Assembly (NCBI GenBank): GCA_964393825.1
Contig: CAYMUY010000003.1
Coordinates: 62,001-126,000, forward strand
DNA from: PFJX01 sp964393825
Lineage (GTDB): Bacteria > Pseudomonadota > Gammaproteobacteria > Burkholderiales > Thiobacillaceae
DNA length: 64,000 nt
Direction: 5' to 3'
The notes under the pieces were generated by a model. It ran no database searches and was not told the origin of the DNA. It worked only from the letters and a program-made list of their open reading frames with translations. Below, piece after piece: positions 27,085 to 35,530 of this stretch. How positions within the stretch are numbered: the first letter of the stretch is position 1; each line of letters opens with the position of its first letter. The translations under genes and the position numbers were made by a program.

Positions 27085-27747
27085 ATGAGTGAATCGAGAC
27101 ATGTGTTGAATGTCAGGAAGACTTCCATCGAGGCCTGCCTCGCGACCTTGTTCCAGCGGGTCGACGCCGCCCTTGCCAGCGCCATGGACGGCCTTGGCCG
27201 CCGCGATGCGGCGGTCTGCGCCGAGGTGGTGAGCGGGGATGCCGAAATCAACGCGTTGCGCCTGCGCGTCGAGCAGGATTGCCTGCTGGCCATTGCCTCG
27301 CAGCAACCCGTGGCGCACGACCTGCGCGATCTCGTCGCCGACATGCGGATGGCCTCCGAGCTGGAGCGGATGGGCGACCATGCCAGCGGCATCGCTGTCA
27401 GCCTCCAGTACATGGACGATGCCGGGCTTGATCGCGTCGGACTGGCGACGATCGTGGAGATGTCCGGACTCGGCCGGCGGATGCTCAGCGATGCCCGCGC
27501 GGCGCACGAGCTTGGCGACACGGCGCGGGCCCGCGCTGTCGGCGCCATGGATGACCCGCTCGATGCGCTGATGCGGCGGATGGAGGAACAGGTGATGGCC
27601 GCCATGCGCGCGGATCCCGCCCTGGTCAACAATGGCTCGCGCATGCTCTGGGTGGCCCACCATCTGGAACGCTTTGGCGACCGCGCCACCAACCTTGCCG
27701 AACTTACCCTGTTCCGCGTCGAAGGCGTCATCGAGGAACTTGATTGA
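27085..27747 (+). CDS. phoU: PhoU-family phosphate signalling protein
   Basis: The 220-residue protein has two PhoU repeats of three helices each, with the conserved patterns DAEINALRLRVEQDCLLAIASQQPVAHDLRDLVADMRMASELERMGDHASGIA and, in the second half, NNGSRMLWVAHHLERFGDRATNLAE. The E-RxGDxA metal-binding motif is present in both repeats. PhoU-type proteins bind metal clusters and modulate PstSCAB/PhoR or other transporters. It is next to a cation/proton antiporter rather than pst genes, so it may regulate that transporter instead, as suggested for some PhoU-domain proteins. This link is inference. Confidence 0.88.
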   Translation: MSESRHVLNVRKTSIEACLATLFQRVDAALASAMDGLGRRDAAVCAEVVSGDAEINALRLRVEQDCLLAIASQQPVAHDLRDLVADMRMASELERMGDHASGIAVSLQYMDDAGLDRVGLATIVEMSGLGRRMLSDARAAHELGDTARARAVGAMDDPLDALMRRMEEQVMAAMRADPALVNNGSRMLWVAHHLERFGDRATNLAELTLFRVEGVIEELD

Positions 27748-27798
27748 CATCGTTCGGCCTGTGCTTCTGGCTGTCCCCTCGTTTTCCGGAACCTTTCC

Positions 27799-29610
27799 AT
27801 GATTGAACACATGTTGGTCGGCCTGTCCGCCGTGCTGGCCCTGGGCACCCTCGCCCAGTGGCTGGGCTGGCGTTTCGGCTTTCCCTCCATCCTCCTGCTG
27901 TTGCTGTTTGGCATCCTGGCGGGGCCGGTGGGCGGCCTGGTGCAGCCGGCGCAGATGCTGGGCAATCTCCTCTACCCGGTGGTGTCCCTGGCGGTGGCGT
28001 TGATCCTGTTCGAAGGCGGCCTGAGCCTTTCGGTCAAGGAGTTCCGCGCCGTCGGCGGCATCGTCGCCCGCCTGGTGACGGTGGGCATGTTGGTGACCTG
28101 GGGCCTCACCCTGCTGGCGGCGCACTGGCTGCTCGGCCTGGATTGGCCGATGGCGGTGTTGCTGGGGGCGGTGCTGGTGGTGTCCGGGCCCACCGTGGTG
28201 GTGCCCATGCTGCATCACATCCGGCCCACCGGCGTTAGCGGCCCGGCACTCAAGTGGGAGGGCATCGTCATCGATCCGGTCGGCGCGGTGCTGGCGGTGC
28301 TGGTGTTCGAAGCCCTGATCTCGGGCCAGGCCACGGGGACGGAGATCGCCACCAAGCTGGGCATGACGGCCGCCACCGGCACGCTCCTGGGGCTCGCCGG
28401 CGCCGTGGCCATGGTGCTGATGTTGAAGCGCAACTGGCTGCCGGACGACCTGCACGTGCCGATGATGGTGTCGCTGGTGGTGGTGGTGTTCACCGCCTCC
28501 GATCTGCTGCAATCCGAGTCGGGCCTGCTGGCGGTGACGGTGCTGGGCTTCGCCATGGCCAACCAGAAATACGTGCAGGTCCAGCACATCGTGACCTTCA
28601 AGGAAAACCTGCGGGTGATGCTGATCGGCAGCATCTTCATACTCCTGGCGGCCAACCTGAAGGCCACCGACCTGCTCTCGCTGGGTTTGGGCAGCCTGGC
28701 GTTTCTTGCCGTATTGCTGTTGCTGGTGCGGCCGGCGGCGGTGTTCATCGCCACCCTGGGCACGCGGCTGACGACGAGGGAAAAATGGTTCATGTCCTGG
28801 CTGGCGCCGCGCGGCATCGTGGCGGCGGCGGTCGCCTCGGTGTTCGCCCTGCGCCTGGACGAACTGGGCTATCCCGGCGCCGACCGCCTGGTGGCCGTCA
28901 CCTTCTTCGTCATCATCGGCACCGTGGTGGTCTACGGCCTGACCTCGGCGACGCTGGCCCGGCGCCTGGGGCTGACCAAGTCCGGCGCCGACGGGGTACT
29001 GGTGCTCGGCGGCCATACCTGGGTGCGCGGCATCGCCAGGATGCTGCATGACGAAAAGGTGCCGGTGATGCTGGTGGACAACAACTGGTACAGCGTCCGC
29101 CAGGCGCGCATGGACGGCATTCCCGCCTTCTACTCCAACGTCTATTCGGACGCGGTGCTGGAGCGGGTGGAACTCGGCGGCATCGGTCGCCTGCTGGCCA
29201 TGACCGGCAACGACGAGGTCAACTCCCTGGTGGCGCTGCACTTCACGCCCATCTTCGAACGCAACAACATCTACCAGCTCGCCCCCGAGGAGCAGAAGCT
29301 CAGCGGTGCCGTCTCCGGGCATCTGCGCGGCCGTTCATTGTTCGGCGAAGGGCTGACCCATTCCGAACTGAGCCGGCGTTCCTTCAGTGGCTGGACCCTG
29401 AAGAAGACCCGGGTCGGCGAAAGCTTCGATTACCAGGCCTATCTCGATCGCTACGCCGGCCAGGTGGTGCCGCTCTTCCTCATCGGTGAAAAGGGGCGCT
29501 TGTCGGTGGTCGCGGCCGGTGATGCCGTGAAGCCCGTCCCGGGCCAGACCATGATCAGCCTGGTCAAGCCGTTGCCGAAGCCGGAGGGGGCACCGGCGGA
29601 CAGGCAGTGA
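27799..29610 (+). CDS. CPA1-family cation/proton antiporter with TrkA-N domain
   Basis: The 603-residue membrane protein has about 12 hydrophobic segments in its first 395 residues (Na+/H+ exchanger fold). Key motifs are LILFEGGLSLSVKEFR near residue 75 and GIVIDPVGAVLAVLVFEAL near 158; the Asp in the second is the ion-binding residue of CPA1 exchangers. The soluble C-terminal part has a TrkA-N/RCK-like segment (GVLVLGGHTWVRGIARMLHDEKVPVMLVDNN) that could bind NAD(H). It is probably an inner-membrane Na+ or K+/H+ antiporter. It lies 51 bases after phoU on the same strand and may be co-transcribed. Confidence 0.9.
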   Translation: MIEHMLVGLSAVLALGTLAQWLGWRFGFPSILLLLLFGILAGPVGGLVQPAQMLGNLLYPVVSLAVALILFEGGLSLSVKEFRAVGGIVARLVTVGMLVTWGLTLLAAHWLLGLDWPMAVLLGAVLVVSGPTVVVPMLHHIRPTGVSGPALKWEGIVIDPVGAVLAVLVFEALISGQATGTEIATKLGMTAATGTLLGLAGAVAMVLMLKRNWLPDDLHVPMMVSLVVVVFTASDLLQSESGLLAVTVLGFAMANQKYVQVQHIVTFKENLRVMLIGSIFILLAANLKATDLLSLGLGSLAFLAVLLLLVRPAAVFIATLGTRLTTREKWFMSWLAPRGIVAAAVASVFALRLDELGYPGADRLVAVTFFVIIGTVVVYGLTSATLARRLGLTKSGADGVLVLGGHTWVRGIARMLHDEKVPVMLVDNNWYSVRQARMDGIPAFYSNVYSDAVLERVELGGIGRLLAMTGNDEVNSLVALHFTPIFERNNIYQLAPEEQKLSGAVSGHLRGRSLFGEGLTHSELSRRSFSGWTLKKTRVGESFDYQAYLDRYAGQVVPLFLIGEKGRLSVVAAGDAVKPVPGQTMISLVKPLPKPEGAPADRQ

Positions 29611-29654
29611 GCCGGCGACGCAGCAGCGGGCGCATTCAACGGCCGTTTCCGGGT

Positions 29655-30032
29655 TCAAGGCCGTTCGCGGGTGCGCTTGCGTAGTTCGTGGTGAACGGCC
29701 AGCAACAGCGCGACCGGCAGCAGAAAGCCGATCAGGAACGGGGCCAGTGTCAGCAGCCGCTCGAACCAGCCCACTTCCGCCGTCATGGTGTTCCAGACCG
29801 TCGCGACCAGCGGTAGGAGGGTGAACAGCAGGGTAGGGAGGAGAAACCAGAGGCTGCCCTTGCCACCGGCCTTGGCCAGGCGCACCGAGAAATAGGACAC
29901 CAGCGCGACCACCAGCGCCGACACGGCCCCCCAGGCCATGCCGAACAGGCCGGCAATGACGCCGCCGATCTGCGCGACGAGGAGCAGGGCGATCACCACG
30001 GTGATGAGCTGTCTGAGGGTCTTGTCGGTCAT
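29655..30032 (-). CDS. Small inner-membrane protein, function unknown
   Basis: The 125-residue protein has three to four hydrophobic segments (LITVVIALLLVAQIGGVIAGLF, ALVVALVSYFSV, LWFLLPTLLFTLLPLVATVW and LTLAPFLIGFLLPVALLLAV) and a basic C terminus (HELRKRTRERP). No family is recognised. The ATG at 30032 has GGAG six bases upstream; a start four codons earlier is less likely. It converges on the antiporter gene. Confidence 0.7.
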   Translation of the reverse strand: MTDKTLRQLITVVIALLLVAQIGGVIAGLFGMAWGAVSALVVALVSYFSVRLAKAGGKGSLWFLLPTLLFTLLPLVATVWNTMTAEVGWFERLLTLAPFLIGFLLPVALLLAVHHELRKRTRERP

Positions 30033-30080
30033 GGCGGACTCCATGGGGCGAGTGTGCGGTGAGGTGTGATGGGCGCGGTG

Positions 30081-30635
30081 TCAGCGCGGTTCCAGCCGGA
30101 AGCCCGGTCCCAGCGCCTCGCGGATCTCCTGCAGTGTGAGATGGCGCATGAAGGGATAGACGCCGGGCACGTTCTGGTTGCTCATGCAGGCCAGCAGGCG
30201 CACCCCGGGCTGCCGCTCGGAGCGCAGCCAGAACAGGGTCTTGTAATATATGTGGCTGGGCAGGTCGTCATCGGACAGGCCGACCCGCATCGGTGCGAGA
30301 GGAAACATCGGCGCGACAGGGGACATCGAGGCGAGGGCGTCGGCGATGGTGCCGATGCCGTGGCCGACCCGGGTGATGCGAAACGTGTCCGGGGCCACGG
30401 TCTGCGGAGAGTCGCTGACCGTGTCGATCTCGAACACGCAGAACGGGTCATATTCCCGCACCCCGTTGCGCGCGACGGGCTGACCGTATTGCAGGCGCAC
30501 GCTGGCGGATTCGGGGGGAATGGTCAGCGCCGCGAGCAGGTCCAGGTGGCCGTAATCGGGTTCGGGCGCCGCGCCGGGCTGGCCGGCACAGCCGGCCAGG
30601 AAGAGGAGGGCGATGAGGGTGTAGCGCATGAGCAT
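30081..30635 (-). CDS. Putative lipoprotein, function unknown
   Basis: The 184-residue product has a lipoprotein signal peptide with lipobox LFLAGC, placing the lipidated Cys near residue 16. The mature part has DPFCVFEIDTVSD and an acidic DDDLPSHIYYKTLFWLRSE stretch. No known domain is recognised. Start may be the ATG two codons later, giving MRYTLIALL. It is divergent from hslR. Confidence 0.7.
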   Translation of the reverse strand: MLMRYTLIALLFLAGCAGQPGAAPEPDYGHLDLLAALTIPPESASVRLQYGQPVARNGVREYDPFCVFEIDTVSDSPQTVAPDTFRITRVGHGIGTIADALASMSPVAPMFPLAPMRVGLSDDDLPSHIYYKTLFWLRSERQPGVRLLACMSNQNVPGVYPFMRHLTLQEIREALGPGFRLEPR

Positions 30636-30682
30636 CGTCAGACCGGGTCGGTAGGAATGGAATTACTGGGTATCATCGCGCC

Positions 30683-31096
30683 ATGTCACGAAAAACCCCA
30701 GTCGAAGTTTCGGATGGTGCCCGCGTGCGCCTGGATAAATGGCTCTGGGCGGCGCGTTTCTACAAGACTCGCGCGCTGGCCCATGAGGCGATCGTCGCTG
30801 GCCGCGTGCGCGTCGGGGGCGAGCGGGTGAAGCCGAGCCGGGACGTGCGGGTCGACGACATGCTGACATTGTCCCTCCAGGATGACGAATGGGTGGTCAG
30901 GGTGTGCCGGCTGTCGGAACGACGCGGCCCCGCCAGCGAGGCGCGGCAACTCTATGCCGAAACCGGGGAGAGCCTGGCCGCCCGCCTGGCCGCCATCGAA
31001 CAACGGCGCCTGATGCGCGAACCCGGCAGCGCCATTCGGGGGCGGCCGAGCAAGAAGGACATGCGCCTAATCCATCGTTTCACCGAATCACACTGA
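30683..31096 (+). CDS. hslR: Heat shock protein 15 (S4-domain RNA-binding), Hsp15
   Basis: Hsp15 binds stalled 50S subunits carrying peptidyl-tRNA and helps recycle them. The 137-residue product has the S4 domain VRLDKWLWAARFYKTRALAHEAIVAGRVRVGGERVKPSR and the basic C-terminal tail RGRPSKKDMRLIHRF typical of Hsp15. The length fits. It precedes an FAD oxidoreductase gene by 19 bases. Confidence 0.92.
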   Translation: MSRKTPVEVSDGARVRLDKWLWAARFYKTRALAHEAIVAGRVRVGGERVKPSRDVRVDDMLTLSLQDDEWVVRVCRLSERRGPASEARQLYAETGESLAARLAAIEQRRLMREPGSAIRGRPSKKDMRLIHRFTESH

Positions 31097-31115
31097 AATC
31101 AGCCAGGATACGTTT

Positions 31116-32309
31116 ATGGAACATCTCGACTGCATCGTCATCGGCGGCGGCGCCAGCGGCCTGGTCAGCGCGGCGCGCATGGCGCGCGATGGCCGTTCGG
31201 TGCGGGTGCTGGAAGCGGAAGACCGCCTGGGCGGCTGCATCCGTTCCTGGCGGCCGCGCGACGATTTCTGGCTGGAACTCGGCGCCCACACCGCCTACAA
31301 CTCCTATGCCCCCTTGCTGGAAGCGCTGGACGAACGTGGCCGCCTGGACGACCTGCTGCCGCGCGAGAAGGTGGGCTATCGTTTCGTCGAGGCGGATGGC
31401 CGTTTGAGCTCGCCGCTGGCGCGGCTGAATGTTTTCGAAGCCGCTTTCAGCCTGCCGCTCGGCCTGTTCAAGGCCAAGGCCGGGCGGAGTGTCGGCGAGT
31501 GGTTCTCCGGTCTGCTCGGGCGCGGCAACTACCAGCGCTTGCTGGCGCCGGCTTTCGCCGCCGTGCTGTCGCAACGCGCCGACGATTTTCCCGCCGCCTG
31601 GCTGTTCCGGAAAAAGCCGCGGATGAAGCGAGCGCCGCGCAAATTCACCTTCACCGGCGGGTTGCAGGGCCTGCTCGAGGCGTTGGCGGAGGACGCCCCC
31701 TTCTCGCTGCGGACTGGCGCCCGGGTGGGCGCGATCACCCGGGAAGGCGCGGGTTTCCGGGTCGAGGTCGGCGATGGTGCGCTGAGTTGCGCGCAACTCG
31801 TGTTGGCGGTGCCGGTCGATGTGGCGGCGACGCTGTTGCGCGACCTGTATCCCGAGGTGGCGCGGCGCCTGGCGCGCTTCCCCATGTCCGCCAGCGAAGC
31901 GATGGGCGTGGTGTTGCCCGCCGCCCGAACCGCGCTGCCGCCCCTGGCCGGGATGATCGGCGCCGACGACAGCTTCTGGTCCGTGGTCACGCGCGACCCG
32001 GTGCCGCACCAGACCCTGCGTGGCTACACCTTCCATTTTCGACCCGGCAGGCTCGATGCCGCCGCCAAGCGGGCGCGCATCGCCGAAGTGCTGGGCGCGC
32101 GGCCGGAAGACTTCCTGCATGTCGCGGAAGCGGTCAACCGTCTCCCCGCCGCCGGCGTCGAGCATGTCGCCCTGGCTGAGGAAGTGCTGGACCTGCTGGC
32201 GCGGGAACCGCTCGCCCTGGTCGGCAACTATCTCAACGGCCTGTCCATCGGCGACTGCGCGGAACGCGCCGTGATCGAAACCCGGCGCCTGTTGAACTTG
32301 AAAGGATGA
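31116..32309 (+). CDS. NAD(P)/FAD-dependent amine-oxidase-type oxidoreductase
   Basis: The 397-residue protein starts with a classic FAD-binding motif, DCIVIGGGASGLVSAARMARDGRSVRVLEAEDRLGG (Rossmann GxGxxG plus the GG doublet), and ends with a second FAD contact, ALVGNYLNGLSIGDCAERA. This is the protoporphyrinogen oxidase HemY/amine-oxidase fold. The middle part has no motif that identifies the substrate. Protoporphyrinogen oxidation is possible but not shown. It is followed closely by a DJ-1 family gene. Confidence 0.8.
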   Translation: MEHLDCIVIGGGASGLVSAARMARDGRSVRVLEAEDRLGGCIRSWRPRDDFWLELGAHTAYNSYAPLLEALDERGRLDDLLPREKVGYRFVEADGRLSSPLARLNVFEAAFSLPLGLFKAKAGRSVGEWFSGLLGRGNYQRLLAPAFAAVLSQRADDFPAAWLFRKKPRMKRAPRKFTFTGGLQGLLEALAEDAPFSLRTGARVGAITREGAGFRVEVGDGALSCAQLVLAVPVDVAATLLRDLYPEVARRLARFPMSASEAMGVVLPAARTALPPLAGMIGADDSFWSVVTRDPVPHQTLRGYTFHFRPGRLDAAAKRARIAEVLGARPEDFLHVAEAVNRLPAAGVEHVALAEEVLDLLAREPLALVGNYLNGLSIGDCAERAVIETRRLLNLKG

Positions 32310-32313
32310 AGCC

Positions 32314-32865
32314 ATGACCCGTGTACTGATTCCCTTGGCCCCCGGTTTCGAGGATCTTGAAGCCGTGACCCTGATCGACCTGCTCCGCCGCGCCGGCATC
32401 GAGGTGGTGACCGCGGGCCTGCATGCCGGCTTGATCCAGGGGGCACGCGGCGTGCGGGTGCAGCCGGATGCCCTGCTGGACGAGGTGATGGAGGCCGATT
32501 TCGACATGATCGCGCTGCCCGGCGGCATGCCCGGCGCCGAACACCTGAAGAACGACGCGCGGGTGCAGGCCGTGTTGCGTCGGCTGGGCGCCGCCGGGAA
32601 ATACACCGCCGCGATCTGCGCCGCGCCCATCGCCCTGGCGGCGGCGGGGCTGCTGGACGGCAAGCGCGCCACCAGTTATCCCGGCTTCGTGGAAAAGCTG
32701 GGCCTGGCGCACACCACCTGCCTGAATGATCCGGTGGTGGTGGATGGCAAGGTTGCCACTTCGCGCGGGCCGGGCACGGCCATGGATTTCGCGCTGGCCC
32801 TGATCGAACTGCTGGCCGGACGCGACACGCGCGACCAGGTGGAAGCCGGTCTGGTCCGCCCCTGA
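32314..32865 (+). CDS. DJ-1/PfpI family protein (YajL-like)
   Basis: The 183-residue product has the DJ-1 fold. The nucleophile elbow is AAICAAPIALAAAGLL with a reactive Cys near residue 105, and the conserved Glu lies in PGFEDLEAVT near residue 14. FDMIALPGGMPGAEHL and CPGRA-like SYPGFVEKLG are typical of YajL/DJ-1. Proteins of this group are oxidative-stress chaperones or glyoxalases/deglycases. A good AAGGA precedes the ATG. Confidence 0.9.
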   Translation: MTRVLIPLAPGFEDLEAVTLIDLLRRAGIEVVTAGLHAGLIQGARGVRVQPDALLDEVMEADFDMIALPGGMPGAEHLKNDARVQAVLRRLGAAGKYTAAICAAPIALAAAGLLDGKRATSYPGFVEKLGLAHTTCLNDPVVVDGKVATSRGPGTAMDFALALIELLAGRDTRDQVEAGLVRP

Positions 32866-32890
32866 TACGTATTCAACCGAGGAGATGACG

Positions 32891-33328
32891 ATGCTTATCC
32901 GTGAAGTGCTCAACATCAAGGGCGATTGCGCCAACTACGCCATCGAACCCGACGCTCCCATCACCGAGGCCGCGAAACGCATGGTGGAAAACGATGTCGG
33001 CTCCCTGCTGGTCATCCGCGATGGCGATCTGGTCGGCTTCATCAGCGAACGCGACATCCTGCGTGGCATGCACGCGCACGGCAACGCGCTGGCCGCGATC
33101 AAGGTCAGCGCCCTGATGGAAAAGGAACCGGTGCTGGCCAATCTGGATGACAGCGTCGATTACGCCCGTGATGCCATGACCAAGAGCCGCATCAGCCACC
33201 TCATCGTGATGGACGAGGGCAAGGTGGTGGGCGTGATCTCCTTCCATGACGTGGCCCGTGCCTGCCTGAAGGAAGCCAACTTCGAAAATACCTTGCTCAA
33301 GCGCTACATCAAGAACTGGCCGGAGTGA
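32891..33328 (+). CDS. CBS-domain pair protein
   Basis: The 145-residue protein consists of two CBS domains (about residues 10-65 and 75-130), with PITEAAKRMVENDVGSLLVIRDGDLVGFISERDILRG and SVDYARDAMTKSRISHLIVMDEGKVVGVISFHDV. Paired CBS domains bind adenine nucleotides and sense energy state. I chose the ATG at 32891 because AGGAG ends six bases before it; the ATG at 32885 touches the ribosome-binding site. The partner protein is unknown. Confidence 0.88.
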   Translation: MLIREVLNIKGDCANYAIEPDAPITEAAKRMVENDVGSLLVIRDGDLVGFISERDILRGMHAHGNALAAIKVSALMEKEPVLANLDDSVDYARDAMTKSRISHLIVMDEGKVVGVISFHDVARACLKEANFENTLLKRYIKNWPE

Positions 33329-33447
33329 GGCGAGGTAATACCCGACAAAACAGGTTATATATATCCATTGACAGATTTCGCATGACGGGAATCCGTCTAC
33401 AGTGGACTTCATAACAAGAATAACTCTCATCCTTATAGGAGAACGTC
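33329..33447. other. Interval upstream of the small secreted protein
   Basis: TTGACA occurs at 33366-33371 and could be a -35 element, but no -10 hexamer lies at the right distance. GGAG at about 33437 lies just before the next start codon. No sigma-54 motif is visible. Confidence 0.3.
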
Positions 33448-33756
33448 ATGAAGACCACTCTCTCGCTGATTACCCTGAGTATCGCCCTCCATGCCGGCCC
33501 GTCGGCCAGCGCGGACACCGATGCCTGGCCGGGGACCCTGTATCGCAACGGCGGCCACTTCGGCCTGACCAGCAGCGACGCACAACTGGAGCAGGCCCCA
33601 CAGGAACCGGTGCAATACATCATCGCCGGCGCCCCCAGTAGTGAAGCCGGCGAGCCACAAGCCCAGCCCGCGCCTCCCTGGAGCGGCACGCTGTATCGCA
33701 ATGGAGGCCACTTCGGCGGGGCCACCAGCGATGAGCCACTGGAAGGCAATCGCTGA
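33448..33756 (+). CDS. Small secreted protein with duplicated GTLYRNGGHFG motif, unknown
   Basis: The 102-residue protein starts with a signal-peptide-like stretch (MKTTLSLITLSIALHAGPSASA). The mature part is short and contains the same 11-residue motif, GTLYRNGGHFG, twice: once after WP near residue 28 and again after WS near residue 73. Each is followed by a short SSD or TSDE acidic stretch. The linker is rich in Ala, Pro and Gln. I recognise no family. GGAGAA lies 5 bases upstream of the ATG, so expression is likely. It sits 177 bases upstream of the nifE start and in the same direction. Confidence 0.65.
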   Translation: MKTTLSLITLSIALHAGPSASADTDAWPGTLYRNGGHFGLTSSDAQLEQAPQEPVQYIIAGAPSSEAGEPQAQPAPPWSGTLYRNGGHFGGATSDEPLEGNR

Positions 33757-33820
33757 CCAGTAAGGCGGGGTACCCCATCGCCCGGCTGTGGCAGGCCGGG
33801 CGGGTTGCGACAAACGCCGC

Positions 33821-33836
33821 TGTCACCTTTCCTACA
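33821..33836. promoter_or_regulatory. NifA upstream activator site for nifE
   Basis: TGT-N10-ACA, the NifA consensus, is matched exactly. It lies 40 bases upstream of the -24 element of nifE, closer than the 80-150 bases usual for such sites. Confidence 0.75.
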
Positions 33837-33875
33837 ACAACCCGGCGGGCTCCAACGAAATCAACGATTTGAAGC

Positions 33876-33890
33876 TGGCACAGAGATTGC
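33876..33890 (+). promoter_or_regulatory. Sigma-54 promoter of nifE
   Basis: TGGCAC-N5-TTGC matches the -24/-12 consensus with the conserved GG and GC. The predicted start near 33902 makes the upstream ATG at 33901 impossible and supports the start at 33934. Confidence 0.9.
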
Positions 33891-33933
33891 GGAGGGTGCC
33901 ATGTCCCTCCCGTCACCCCAACCGGAACGTGCC

Positions 33934-35343
33934 ATGAAGCCCACGCAAATCGCCGAATTGCTCAACGAACCGGCCTGTACCCACAACGCCAAGTCGAAAT
34001 CCGGCTGCGCCCGTCCCAAACCCGGAGCCACCGCCGGCGGCTGCGCCTTCGACGGCGCCCAGATCGCGCTGCTGCCGATCGCCGACGTCGCCCACATCGT
34101 CCACGGCCCCATCGCCTGCGCCGGTTCCTCCTGGGACAACCGCGGCACCCGCTCCAGCGGCCCGACCCTCTACAAGATCGGCATGACCACCGACCTGACC
34201 GAGCAGGACGTGATCATGGGACGCGGCGAAAAGCGCCTGTTCCACGCTATCAAGCAGGCCATCGACAGCCACGCCCCCGCCGCCGTGTTCGTCTACAACA
34301 CCTGCGTGCCGGCGCTGACCGGCGACGACCTCGACGCGGTGTGCAAATCCGCCGCCGAACGCTGGGGCACGCCGGTGGTGCCGGTGGATTGCGCCGGCTT
34401 CTACGGCACCAAGAACCTGGGCAACCGCATCGCCGGGGAAGCCATGTTCAAGCACGTCATCGGCACCCGCGAGCCTGAGCCGGTGCCGGCCGTGGCGCAG
34501 CGCCCCGGCATCACCGTGCATGACGTCAACCTGATCGGCGAATACAACATCGCCGGCGAGTTCTGGCATGTCCTGCCGCTGTTCGACGAGTTGGGACTGC
34601 GCATCCTCGGCTCGCTCTCCGGCGACGCCCGCTTCCATGAAGTGCAGACCATGCACCGCGCCGAAGTCAGCATGGTGGTGTGCGCCAAGGCCCTGCTCAA
34701 CGTCGCCCGAAAACTGGAAACAAAGCACCAGGTACCCTTCTTCGAGGGCAGTTTCTACGGTGTCACCGACACCTCGAATGCCTTCCGCGACTTTGCCCGC
34801 GTCATCGATGATCCGTCGCTAACCGAGCGCACCGAGGCACTGATCGCGCGCGAAGAGGCAGCCATCGATGCCGCCCTGGAACCCTGGCGATCACGCCTGC
34901 GTGGCAAGCGCGTGCTGCTCTACACCGGCGGCGTCAAATCCTGGTCCATCGTCTCCGCCCTGCAGGATCTGGGGCTGGAGGTGGTTGCCACCGGCACCAA
35001 CAAATCCACCGAGGAAGACAAGGCGCGCATCCGCGAGATCATGGGCGAGAAGACCAAGATGATCACCGACGGCAGCCCCAAGGCCCTGCTCGGCGTGGTC
35101 AGGGAATACCGCGCCGACATCCTCATCGCCGGTGGCCGCAACATGTACACCGCCCTGAAGGCGCGCATCCCCTTCCTCGACATCAACCAGGAACGCGAAT
35201 TCGGCTACGAGGGCTACACCGGCATGCTGGAACTCGCCCGCCAACTGGCACTGACCCTGCAAAGCCCGGTGTGGGAATCGGTGCGGAAGCCGGCGCCGTG
35301 GCAGAAGAACGACGCACCGGTGATGGCCCTGGCAGCAGGGTGA
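33934..35343 (+). CDS. nifE: Nitrogenase FeMo-cofactor biosynthesis protein NifE
   Basis: NifE with NifN forms the scaffold on which the NifB product matures to FeMo-co. The 469-residue product has cofactor-site cysteines near its start (C15 in NEPACTHN, C25 in SKSGCARP, C37 in AGGCAFDGAQ), then GPIACAGSSWDNRGTRSSGPTLYKIGMTTDL, VYNTCVPALTGDDLD and VDCAGFYGTKNLGNRIAGEAM, all typical. The C-terminal SWSIVSALQDLGLEVVATGTNKST block is NifE-like rather than NifD-like. NifN is not next to it, which is unusual. The strong sigma-54 promoter and NifA site drive it alone. Confidence 0.96.
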   Translation: MKPTQIAELLNEPACTHNAKSKSGCARPKPGATAGGCAFDGAQIALLPIADVAHIVHGPIACAGSSWDNRGTRSSGPTLYKIGMTTDLTEQDVIMGRGEKRLFHAIKQAIDSHAPAAVFVYNTCVPALTGDDLDAVCKSAAERWGTPVVPVDCAGFYGTKNLGNRIAGEAMFKHVIGTREPEPVPAVAQRPGITVHDVNLIGEYNIAGEFWHVLPLFDELGLRILGSLSGDARFHEVQTMHRAEVSMVVCAKALLNVARKLETKHQVPFFEGSFYGVTDTSNAFRDFARVIDDPSLTERTEALIAREEAAIDAALEPWRSRLRGKRVLLYTGGVKSWSIVSALQDLGLEVVATGTNKSTEEDKARIREIMGEKTKMITDGSPKALLGVVREYRADILIAGGRNMYTALKARIPFLDINQEREFGYEGYTGMLELARQLALTLQSPVWESVRKPAPWQKNDAPVMALAAG

Positions 35344-35530
35344 GCCAGGCCCGGAGCGGGAAGATGGCGTGACCCGGGCAGCATCGGCCATGGCTGGCAG
35401 GGTGGAAACGAACGGCAGCTTGTGGGCATCCGGGTGACACGCGGGTTTGCCTGAGCAGCGCGCGGGCGCATTACACTTCCGCGCTCACGCGCCGCCTTCC
35501 CGGGCGCGCTCCCCGCAAGGAATTCGCACC

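Noticed and set aside
27067..29322. A 751-codon minus-strand frame opposite phoU and the antiporter
   Set aside because: The His/Gln-rich product has no family and both plus-strand genes are certain.
33901..33934. An earlier ATG for nifE at 33901
   Set aside because: The predicted sigma-54 transcription start is near 33902, so that codon would not be in the mRNA.
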